NCBI RefSeq assembly: GCF_900114785.1
Contig: NZ_FOUG01000002.1
Location: forward strand, 124,001 to 188,000
DNA length: 64,000 nt
DNA from: Variovorax sp. OV329
GTDB taxonomy: Bacteria > Pseudomonadota > Gammaproteobacteria > Burkholderiales > Burkholderiaceae_C
Direction: 5' to 3'
The position numbers and the translations under genes are program-made. Positions 42,318 to 50,900 of this stretch are shown here, in pieces (position 1 is the first letter of the stretch; every line of letters starts with the position of its first letter). The notes under the pieces were generated by a model, which had not been told where the DNA came from, made no database searches, and worked only from the letters and a program-made list of their open reading frames with translations.

Positions 42318-43292
42318 ATGCAGCGCTTTCATCGCCGCCAACTTCTGATCACCGCCATGCTGGCCGCCACCTGCGCCGGCGCACAGGCGCAGGGAGACTG
42401 GCCACGGGCCCAGCCCATCCGGCTCATCGTGCCCTTCACGGCCGGCAGCGGCACCGACGTGGTCGCGCGCCTGGTGGCCGAGCGCCTGGGGCCGGCACTG
42501 GGCACCACCGTGGTCGTGGAGAACAAGCCCGGCGCCGGCGGCACCCTGGGCGCGGCGCAGGTCGCCAAGGCGGCGCCGGACGGCTACACCTTGCTCGTCC
42601 ATTCGGCGGGGCACCTGGTCAACCCGGCCATCTATTCCAACCTGAGCTATGACACGCTGAAGGACTTCGCCGGCGTCACGCCGCTGGCCAGCCTGCCCAA
42701 CATGCTGGTGGTGCCGCCGGGCCGATTTGCCGACGTGAAGGACCTCGTCGCGCAGGCCAAGGCCAAGCCCGGCGGCTTCAACTACGGCTCGGCCGGCAAC
42801 GGCTCGGCCACGCACATGAACGCGGAAGTGTTTCGCCTCGCGGCGGGCATCCAGGCACAGCACGTGCCTTTCCGGGGCACGCCCGAAGCCATGACGGAGG
42901 TGATGGGCGGACGCGTCGACTGGTTCTTCGCGCCCATGGTGTCGGCCGCGCCGCTGGTGAAGGACGGCAAGCTGAAGGCGCTGGCCGTGGGCACGGCCAG
43001 GCGCTCCGGTGCATTCCCCGAACTGCCCACCACGGTGGAGGCCGGCGTACCCGATTCGTCCTACCTGTTCTGGGTCGGCCTGTTTGCCCCGGCGAAGATG
43101 CCCAAGCCGGCCGTGGAACGCCTGAACGAGGAGATCAGGAAGATCATGGCGGCACCAGACCTCCGCGAGCGCCTCGACAAGCTGGGCGCCGAGCCCTTCA
43201 CCATGGCGCCTGCGCAGTTCGACCAGTTCATCGCAGGAGAAACCGCCAAGGCCCAGCAGGTGGTGAAGGCCGCGGGCATCAAGGTGGATTGA
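42318..43292 (+). CDS. Bug family tripartite tricarboxylate transporter binding protein
   Basis: A 324-residue periplasmic solute-binding protein with a signal peptide (1-25, ending GAQAQ). Typical blocks are RLIVPFTAGSGTDVVARLVAE, VVENKPGAGGTLGAAQVAKA and PDGYTLLV, then NYGSAGNGSATHMNAE. It is the last gene of the LacI-controlled operon and would present a carboxylate, possibly the aromatic substrate, to a TctAB-type carrier encoded elsewhere. Confidence 0.93.
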   Translation: MQRFHRRQLLITAMLAATCAGAQAQGDWPRAQPIRLIVPFTAGSGTDVVARLVAERLGPALGTTVVVENKPGAGGTLGAAQVAKAAPDGYTLLVHSAGHLVNPAIYSNLSYDTLKDFAGVTPLASLPNMLVVPPGRFADVKDLVAQAKAKPGGFNYGSAGNGSATHMNAEVFRLAAGIQAQHVPFRGTPEAMTEVMGGRVDWFFAPMVSAAPLVKDGKLKALAVGTARRSGAFPELPTTVEAGVPDSSYLFWVGLFAPAKMPKPAVERLNEEIRKIMAAPDLRERLDKLGAEPFTMAPAQFDQFIAGETAKAQQVVKAAGIKVD

Positions 43293-43461
43293 ACCGGCGC
43301 ATCATGGCGGCCGGCGCCGTCACGCCTTCGTCATGGCCTGGTCACCCCTCGCCCCCACAGTCGCGCCGCGGCACAGCGCGTGGCGCTGCAGCTCATCGCG
43401 CTGCCCGGCCACTGGCGCCGACCGGACAGCCCCGGGCCATTGCTGCAACAATGGCCGCCCG

Positions 43462-44391
43462 ATGCCTTCCCTCACCCGACTCCAGCTGGCTTTGCTCATC
43501 CCCCTGACCCTGGTCTGGGGCCTCAACTGGCCGGTGATGAAGCTGGGCATCGCCGACTACCCGCCGCTCACCTTCCGCGCCATGTCCATCTGGCTTGGCG
43601 TGCCGGTGCTGGGACTGGCGCTGGTGGCGATGAAGGTGCCCTTCAGGGTGGCGCGCAAGGACTGGCTGCAGCTGCTGTGGCTGGCGGCCACCAACATGTT
43701 CGTCTGGCACGCCTGCATCATCCTGGCGGTCAAGCATCTGTCCAGCGGTCGTGCGGCCATCCTGGGCTACAGCATGCCGATCTTCTCCGCGCTGCTGGGC
43801 GCCTTGATCTTCAAGACCGCGCTCAGCAAGCGCGGCTGGGTCGGCGTGAGCGCGGCGGCGCTGGGCGTGGCGCTGCTGCTGTGGCACGAGTTCAGCACCC
43901 TGGCGGGGCGACCGGGTTTCGTCGCGCTCGCACTGATGGCGGCCTGCACCTGGGCGCTGGGCACACAACTGCTTCGGCGCACCACGCTCACCGTGCCCAC
44001 GCTCACGATCTCGTTCTGGATGACCACGCTCACCGCCGCCGTGATGTCGCTGCTGGCCCTGCTGCTCGAGCGCGACCAGTGGGCTGCGCCGGGCCCGGCC
44101 ACCTGGGGCGCGATCCTCTACAACGCGGTGCTGATCTTCGGCTTCGCGCACGCCGCCTGGTTCTTCCTGGCGCGCGGCCTGCCGCCGGTGGCCTCCACGC
44201 TCAGCGTGATGCTGATCCCGGTGATCGGCGTGTTCAGTGGCGCCCTGTGGCTGGGCGAAGTGGTGCACTGGCAAGACTGGACGGCGGTGGTGCTGATGGT
44301 GGTGGCGATCGCCTCGGTGTTGTGGCCCTCGCGCACGCCGGCCGGCACGCAGGCTGCCCCTTCGGGCGCGGCGGGCTCCGGGCGCGCGTGA
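43462..44391 (+). CDS. EamA/DMT family transporter
   Basis: A 309-residue permease with ten hydrophobic spans in two EamA repeats (first about 5-135, second about 145-285). The repeat motifs WGLNWPVMKLG near the start and VIGVFSGALWLGE near the end are typical. It probably exports a small metabolite. Its TGA overlaps the ATG of a small cysteine-rich protein gene by 1 bp (TGATG). Confidence 0.92.
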   Translation: MPSLTRLQLALLIPLTLVWGLNWPVMKLGIADYPPLTFRAMSIWLGVPVLGLALVAMKVPFRVARKDWLQLLWLAATNMFVWHACIILAVKHLSSGRAAILGYSMPIFSALLGALIFKTALSKRGWVGVSAAALGVALLLWHEFSTLAGRPGFVALALMAACTWALGTQLLRRTTLTVPTLTISFWMTTLTAAVMSLLALLLERDQWAAPGPATWGAILYNAVLIFGFAHAAWFFLARGLPPVASTLSVMLIPVIGVFSGALWLGEVVHWQDWTAVVLMVVAIASVLWPSRTPAGTQAAPSGAAGSGRA

Positions 44392-44648
44392 TGGCCCCAG
44401 CGGTGATGGATGCATTGCCGCAGGTGGTCGACGCCGCCTCGGCGCGCGAGCTGATCGCCGCGCTCAGCGCGCATCTGCGCGCCCTCGGAATCGAGCCCGG
44501 CGAAGGCTTTCGCAAGCCACCGCCCGAGCCCACGGGCTGCTGCGGCCGCGGCTGCAACGGCTGCGTGTGGGAGGGCTACTACGCCGCGCTGCAATGGTGG
44601 CGCGAGGACGCCATCGACCTGCTGGCCGCAGCACTCAGCGTCAAGTAA
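44391..44648 (+). CDS. Small oxidoreductase-like domain protein
   Basis: An 85-residue protein with the PF09791-like block KPPPEPTGCCGRGCNGCVWEG, in which four cysteines are clustered at about 47-56. Such small proteins are annotated as oxidoreductase-like and are linked in eukaryotes to respiratory-chain factors; bacterial function is not known. It overlaps the EamA stop by 1 bp. A metal or Fe-S site is possible from the cysteines. Confidence 0.78.
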   Translation: MAPAVMDALPQVVDAASARELIAALSAHLRALGIEPGEGFRKPPPEPTGCCGRGCNGCVWEGYYAALQWWREDAIDLLAAALSVK

Positions 44649-44731
44649 AGACGATCAAGTTTCACGCAAGCGTCGCACGACGCACTGAGCATCCCAGGTG
44701 CCGCTGCTGTTGGACAAGTGATCGCGACGTT

Positions 44732-44756
44732 GCGCAGGCACTTAGAGGGCCTGCGC
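44732..44756. terminator. Hairpin between convergent genes
   Basis: A perfect 8-bp inverted repeat GCGCAGGC / GCCTGCGC with a 9-nt loop, lying 8 bp beyond the stop of the minus-strand gene at 44765 and 83 bp beyond the plus-strand gene. Its place suits a bidirectional terminator, though no T-run follows. Confidence 0.5.
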
Positions 44757-44764
44757 ATTCCGGA

Positions 44765-45148
44765 TCACTTGGCCGGCGAAGGCGCAGGCACCGGCGTCAC
44801 CGTCTCCCGGATGACGCCGCCGCCCATCACGCTGCCGCTGCTGGAGCTGCTGCCGGCCCCGCGCATTCGGGCTTCGCAATCCGCCTTGTCGGCGCCGGCC
44901 AGGCTCTGGCACCGTGCCATCGCATTGGCTTCCTGGCTACTGGGCGCGGGCGACGTGAGGCCGCCACGCGCGGCCTCCTGCTTCGCGGCACCGGCCTCGC
45001 GCTGGCAGGCTGCCTTGTCCTGCTGGACGCCGTCGCACTGGACGACCGCGGGGGGTGGTGTGGTCTGAGCACTGGCCTGGAGCGCCGGCCAGGCCAGCGT
45101 CGCGGCCACGGCGGCTGCAGCCAAGAAGAATGCGGGACGACTTTGCAT
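44765..45148 (-). CDS. Hypothetical secreted protein
   Basis: A 127-residue protein with a Sec signal peptide (1-27, ending ALQASAQ). The mature region is small and charged, with four cysteines in spaced positions (QCDGVQQDKAACQRE, RCQSLAGADKADCEAR) that suggest two disulfides. The C-terminus is Ser/Gly-rich. Similar small secreted proteins occur in Burkholderiales without known function. Confidence 0.65.
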   Translation of the reverse strand: MQSRPAFFLAAAAVAATLAWPALQASAQTTPPPAVVQCDGVQQDKAACQREAGAAKQEAARGGLTSPAPSSQEANAMARCQSLAGADKADCEARMRGAGSSSSSGSVMGGGVIRETVTPVPAPSPAK

Positions 45149-45270
45149 GGCGGGGCTCCTCGAATCGACGCCAGCATGCCCTGCCGTCCGTGCGTGCCGC
45201 GTCGGACGGCGGCTTGAATCCGGGTAGTGGCAAGGAAGCGGTCCGCCGCGCAAACGAACAAGCGGATGCT

Positions 45271-46119
45271 TCAGAACAGCGCGCGCACGTAGTTGATCGG
45301 CGAATGGTCCGAAAGCGCCCGCACCGGCACGGCGGCAAGGTTGGCGGAAACCAGGTTCTTCCAGGTGAATTCGGCTTGCCCCCTGGCCTGGTCCTTGAGC
45401 ATGAAGTCCGGCTCGGCGTCGAGGTGGGTGGCGCCGTCCTTGTCGATGTAGAGCAGTTGGCCCGCGTGGCGGTAGGCCGCCAGCGCGGGCGGCAGGGTCG
45501 CGACCACATCGCAGCAGTCGACGATGCGCGTGATGGGAATGCCCTGCAGTGCGGCGACGAAATCGGCGTTGCCCACGCGCGGCGAGCCGATGGTCACCAC
45601 CTGCGCCGACTCGACCACCAAGGCAAACAGCGTCGCCAGCGCCGCGCCCAGGCTGTGGCCGCACAGCAGCAGCGCGTCGCCGCCTTCACGGTGCCGTGCC
45701 AGCCAGTCCTGCACGGGCCCTTCCAGCGCCTGTGCCGCCACCAGGAAGCCGGTGTGGACCCGCACGCCCCTCCATGGGGCGGGCTGGGCCTGCAAGTCGG
45801 TCATGAAGTCGCGCAGGTCATGCGGTTCGGTGCCGCGAAAGGCAACGAGCACCTGCCCCCCCGTCTTCTTCCGGCTGCAGTAGACGTAGCCGCCTGTGCG
45901 CACGTCGAACATGCTGCTGGCCGGGCCGAATCCCACCCGGTCCAGCGCATCGTCGAGCCGCGCGCGATCCGCCAGGCTGGTTTCGGCCTGCACATAGGCG
46001 AGCCGGGCAGCCTCGCTGGCCAGCGCCTGCAGCGATGGCTGGGCGCCGGCCGCCAACACGGTTGCGCGCGCACCTGGACAAATGAGTGCCTCCAGCGAAG
46101 CGTCGTACTCGATGTTCAT
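45271..46119 (-). CDS. Class 3 lipase family protein
   Basis: A 282-residue alpha/beta hydrolase of lipase class 3. The nucleophile elbow is GHSLGAALA at about residue 150, VAFRGTE marks the oxyanion strand, and the acid and His residues are probably in VDCCDVVATLP and the SPINYV region. No signal peptide is visible. AAGGAGG at 46127-46133 (minus strand) sets the ATG at 46119. It is downstream of the cyclase and LuxR genes on one strand, divergent from the DyP-P450 gene. It may release fatty acids. Confidence 0.88.
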   Translation of the reverse strand: MNIEYDASLEALICPGARATVLAAGAQPSLQALASEAARLAYVQAETSLADRARLDDALDRVGFGPASSMFDVRTGGYVYCSRKKTGGQVLVAFRGTEPHDLRDFMTDLQAQPAPWRGVRVHTGFLVAAQALEGPVQDWLARHREGGDALLLCGHSLGAALATLFALVVESAQVVTIGSPRVGNADFVAALQGIPITRIVDCCDVVATLPPALAAYRHAGQLLYIDKDGATHLDAEPDFMLKDQARGQAEFTWKNLVSANLAAVPVRALSDHSPINYVRALF

Positions 46120-46216
46120 CCAGATGCCTCCTTGTACTTCGATGGTGACCAGGCCGCCGGAAAGCAACCTGGCCAGCGATTCTTCTGCCATTCCAGCGAC
46201 CCCGGAAGGCCCCTCA

Positions 46217-46954
46217 TCACCACTTCTGTGGACGCAGGCCACTGGCGGAAAGACCGAGGACGCGGTAAGCGCGCAGGGGACTGGGCCAGCCCTTCACCGC
46301 CAGCGTCAGGCGTTCCGATACCTCGAAGGCTTCCAGCCGCGCGGCGATGACCTGCTCGGCAACCAGGATGCCGTTGCGCCCGGCCAGCCCCGACAGGCGC
46401 GATGCCAGGCTGGGTGCGCTGCCTACCAGGTCGAAGCGGCCACGTTCCAGGTCACCGCTCTCCACGTAGGTCAGGCCGGCGTAGATGCCCGAGTGCAGCG
46501 CCGCACCAGAGGCATCCGGCGCGTCCGGCGAGATCGCCCGGACCGCCCCGTGCAGGGCCAGTGCGCAGCGGATGGCGTGGTAGCCGTCATCGCCAGGGTG
46601 GCCCGCATGCCCGAACACGGCGAGCATGCCGTCGCCCTGCATGCGGGCGATGGTGCCGCCGTGGCAGGCCACCGTGGCCCTGAACAGTTCGCGCAGTTCG
46701 CGCATCAACTGGACGTAGGGCTGCCAGTCCATCTCCGCAGCCAGCCCGACGGAGCTGCTGAGGTCGGAGAACAGGATGGTCAGCTGGCGCTGCAGGTCCG
46801 AGGGCGCCGGCGCCGGCGCGGCGCCCGCGTATTCGCCGAAGGCCGAGCCGGCAGGCGCGAAGAGCGCGAAGTCGCCCGGGTCCGTGCCGTTCAGCGACAA
46901 GGGTGGGGCCAGGACGCTGGCGAGCACATTCGAAGCGGACAGTGATTGCGACAT
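46217..46954 (-). CDS. Class III adenylate/guanylate cyclase-domain protein
   Basis: A 245-residue protein with a poorly conserved N-terminal 55 residues and one CHD catalytic domain. The metal-binding LFSDLSSSVGL segment and HGGTIARMQGDGMLAVFG are clear; FDLVGSAPSLASRL is the downstream block. It likely forms a homodimer making cAMP or cGMP. It starts 10 bp after the LuxR gene and precedes the lipase gene by 97 bp. Confidence 0.88.
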   Translation of the reverse strand: MSQSLSASNVLASVLAPPLSLNGTDPGDFALFAPAGSAFGEYAGAAPAPAPSDLQRQLTILFSDLSSSVGLAAEMDWQPYVQLMRELRELFRATVACHGGTIARMQGDGMLAVFGHAGHPGDDGYHAIRCALALHGAVRAISPDAPDASGAALHSGIYAGLTYVESGDLERGRFDLVGSAPSLASRLSGLAGRNGILVAEQVIAARLEAFEVSERLTLAVKGWPSPLRAYRVLGLSASGLRPQKW

Positions 46955-46964
46955 GGCCGGCTCC

Positions 46965-47768
46965 TCAGTTCATCGACATCGCCATGCCCCCGGCGTGCGA
47001 GAACGGCGGCTCGCTCTGCGCGGCCGCGCTGGCGCGGGTCAGGCTGCCATCGACCGGCATCATGGCGGGAAGGCAGCCCACGGCCCGAACCAGTTCCGTG
47101 ATGTTGCGTGCGCCGGTCTTGGTCCGCACGCACCGCAACTGGGTGCGTACCGTCGACAGCGCCACGTCGTGGCAACGCGCGATCTCCTTGGGCGACAACC
47201 CTTCCGATAGCCGCCGCACCACTTCCGCCTCGGCAGGCGAAAGACCGCAGGCGCGCGCGAAGAAATGGATGGACAGTTGCTCCGACGGATCGCGCATGCC
47301 AAAAGTGACCAGCACCGGCGTATCCGCCGCGACCGGCGCGCCGCGCGCTGGCCGCAGGCCGAGGATCAGGCGCTCGGCGCCGCCGGCGATCTGCACGAAG
47401 GACCACACGCCGTCTCGCGCCGAGCGCAGCGCCCGCAGGAACTCGTTGCGCGACCGATCGTCCTGCAGTACCAGCGCACCGGCATCGACGCGCAGGCCGG
47501 GAAAGCGCCTGCAGTGGTTGAGCGCTGCGCGGTTGATGAACAGCAGCTGCGTGCCGCGTCCGAACAGGGCCACGCCCACGCTCAGGTGGTCGAGCACCGC
47601 CTGCGCCAGATCGACGTCGAAGAGGATGCGCTCCTGTATCACCGCCGAGACACCTGCACCGGGGCCCGCTGGCTCCTGACTGATCGGCGTGGGCGCGACG
47701 CGCGCCGCGAGGTGAGTGCTGTTGCTGCTGGTCGTGCCGCGATCGACTGCAAGGCTGCCCTGGTCCAT
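46965..47768 (-). CDS. LuxR family regulator with PAS-like N-terminus
   Basis: A 267-residue regulator. The C-terminal HTH is LSPAEAEVVRRLSEGLSPKEIARCH followed by VALSTVRTQLRCVRTKTGA, at about 180-235. The N-terminal part (about 50-160) resembles a PAS-like sensory domain (VLDHLSVGVALFGRGTQLLFINRAAL). A strong GGAGGAGAG lies before the ATG at 47768. It heads the cyclase and lipase genes and diverges from the DyP-P450 gene, so it may control both. Confidence 0.88.
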   Translation of the reverse strand: MDQGSLAVDRGTTSSNSTHLAARVAPTPISQEPAGPGAGVSAVIQERILFDVDLAQAVLDHLSVGVALFGRGTQLLFINRAALNHCRRFPGLRVDAGALVLQDDRSRNEFLRALRSARDGVWSFVQIAGGAERLILGLRPARGAPVAADTPVLVTFGMRDPSEQLSIHFFARACGLSPAEAEVVRRLSEGLSPKEIARCHDVALSTVRTQLRCVRTKTGARNITELVRAVGCLPAMMPVDGSLTRASAAAQSEPPFSHAGGMAMSMN

Positions 47769-47943
47769 ATCGCTCTCCTCCAGCGGGTTGATTCCCGGGT
47801 GTGAGCACTGTCGATCCGAAGCAGCTTTCAGGTCTTTGGGCATCCCCTTAAAGATGGACGGGCGGACCCTGAAATCAGTTGTAGACCAAAAGTCTGCATG
47901 GCAGGATGACTGCCCCGCGATGGGAAACGGATGGAGGATCGAC

Positions 47944-50900
47944 ATGGCCCAAGACGTCGCTCAACATTGCAATGCCTTCAGCCTCGCGCTGACGCTGGCA
48001 GACCCCACCAAAGTTTCTCAGTTGCGTGCCTTGCTTGCGCTGCAGCGGGATGCCATCAACGCCGGGCTGTCGACCATCAGGAGCTTGCACTACGCTCGCT
48101 TCCTGCCGCTGGAGGCCCTGGGGCAGATCCTGTTTGTCGCCGAGTACGACGGCCCCTCAGACACCTTCGTCGAGGAACTAGCACGCGCGCTGAAGGCCCC
48201 CCTGAACATGCTGCTGCACGAAGTGAAGGCCGGGCCGCCTCTGCCGATCGAGTTGCATCCCGAGGATTTCAAGGCGTATGTGGAGAAGGCAAGGGGCCTC
48301 GACACGTCGCCGTTCGGCGCCTACGAGGAAAAGACCGTACAGCAGGTGCTGGATACCGAACCGCCGCCTTGCGCCGGGGATGCAGGGCGCGCCGCGTCCC
48401 GGGTCGGAGACGAAGCAACCGCCTCGCGCATCGCCGGCCCCTTCAGCCTGCTCATGCGGCTGGAAGACCCGCACAAGCTGCCCGAGTTGCTGTCCCGCCT
48501 TGCAGACCCCTATACGAAAGGCCGGATCGACGCGGCGCTGCGATCGCTCGACTACGTCCACTACGCCCGCTTCCTTCCGCTTATCGACCGCGGCGCGCTG
48601 ATGATCATTACCGAGTTCGACGGGATCATGCGCGACTACGTGATGGACTTCGCAGCAGCCCTGGACCGTGAGTTCTCGCTGATCCTGGCCTACATGAAGG
48701 GCCGTCCGATGCTGCCGGTGAGCGAGTACCCTGCTGAATTTTGGGACTATGTCAGCGCGAACCTGGTCGAGGATACGGGACTGTATTCAGCCTACCCGGG
48801 CAAGACAGTGCTCGACATCGTAGGTGCCGACAAGCCCAAGAACGCCCCTGATCAGCCCAGAGGGCCTGCGCCCGCCGTTGATCAAACTGACGTGCAAGGC
48901 AATGTGCTCAGGGGCTTTCGACCCAGCAAGGCTTTCCACTATTACCTGACATTCCCCGACGCTAGCAAGGGCCGTGCGTTCGTGAGCAAGTTCCCGGTCA
49001 CCAGCGGACAGGGCAAGCCCTCGAACGACAGCGTCTGCTTCAACATCGGCTTCACGCATGCCGGCCTCGCCAATCTCGGTGTGCCGCAGCCCATCCTTGG
49101 CGCTTTTCCCGAGGCCTTTCGCGCGGGCCCGGCGGCACGCGCCGAGCGCACGGGGGACGCAGGCGATGACGCCCTTGGCAACTGGTCCGTTGGGGGCCCT
49201 ACAAGCCCAGCCGTGCATGCCGTGGTGTCAGTCCTGTGCCGGCCGGGCGCCGACGACGCCGCTGCCCGCCAGCAGGTCGAAGCCTTGATCGTCGCGTACG
49301 GAGTGCAGCCGCAGCTCTGCGCAAGCGGGCAGGTCTATGCGATCAAGGCGGAAACGCTCGCCGGAGCGGCTGACACCATTCATTTCGGGTATCGCGATGG
49401 CATCTCGCAGCCTCGGATCGAAGGCATCACCGACCTCACAGGACGCGACCAGAAAGCGAACGCCGTGGCGGGCGACTTCCTGTTGGGACATGATTACCTG
49501 AACTCCCGCGGCGGCCGCTACATCGGCAAGCTGTTCGAGCCCCTGGCCAGGAACGGAACCTACGCCGCCTTCAGGATCATCGAGCAGAAGGTTGCCGAGT
49601 TCGAGCACTGGCTCGAAGTCACTGCACAGGCCTCGGGCCTGACGACCGAAGTGCTTGCGGCCAAGCTCATGGGCCGATTCAGGGATGGGACGCCCATCGC
49701 CAAGTACGACACGCCGGCGAGCGACCCGACCGACGATTTCGACTATGCGGGCCCGGATGAGAAATCGACGGCCGGCGACCCCAATGGTCTTCGTTGCCCC
49801 ATCGGGGCTCACATTCGGCGCTTCAATCCGCGCAGCGGCCTTGTGCTGGGTCTGCCCTGGGGCAGGCACCTCATTCGGCGCGGCCTTCCCTTCGGCCCGC
49901 GCTATGTCGGCAAAGACGAGGGCAGCGTCCAGCGCGGACTGGTCGGCATGTTCATATGCGGTGACCTCGAAGCGCAGTTCGAATTCCTTCTGAACGTGTG
50001 GGGCCGTAGGGACTTGTCTGCCTATGGCCTTCGCGGCACACAAGATCCATTCACGGCCCACGCGCCGACTCGCTTCCACCTCATGGACGGGGACAAGGGC
50101 TGCCGCTCAATCCCCGTCGATCGCCTGACGCGAACGCTGGGCAGCCTCTACCTGTTCATGCCCGGCATTAAGGGCCTCGCCTGGATCGGCTCGGGCATTT
50201 GGCTTCAAGGCGAGAACGCGGCGCTGGCCCAGCGCATGATGGCAGTGGCCACTCGTGCGCAGGAGCGAGGGCTCGATCCCACCTCGCCCGCGTTCCGCAA
50301 CGACCCCTACCCGTCCTACGCCAATCGAAGGAAAGGCAGTCCGGTCGAGAAGATGGGTTTCGAACAGAACAGCTACTGGGTGTTCAGCCACGACCTTGTG
50401 ACCAAGGTTTGCGACCCCGCAAACCAGAACGTCTTCCTCAAGCCTGGAAGAAACCGCCTCCACACACCCAGGCCCTTCGGCATCTCGGCGGAGACCGACG
50501 ACGGCCTGTTCTTCATGGATCCGCCGCGCCACACTGTCGTCCGCCCTGCGATGGACGAAGTGTTCGCGACGGCTATCGGACCCGTGCTAAAGAGCGTGCA
50601 GGCCCAGGCCGATGCCTTGGTCGACAGCGTCGCGGGCCTGCCGAGACTCGAGATCGTGAAAGGCTATGCCGGCCGGATTGCCCCTTGGGCGTTCATGGAG
50701 GCCATGGGAATCCCGCCTGGCCCCGAAGGCGCTCCGCCCGACATGGAGCGATTCATGGTCGAAGCGTGGACAAGAGCCATGCTCAGCGGGCGCAGCCCCA
50801 GCCTGCCGGCCGAACTGCGCGTTGCGGGTGGTACCTCGGGCTTGGCATTGCACTCCTACCTGGCCGCACTGGCTCGAGAACAGGTGGGAACGGACAACAC

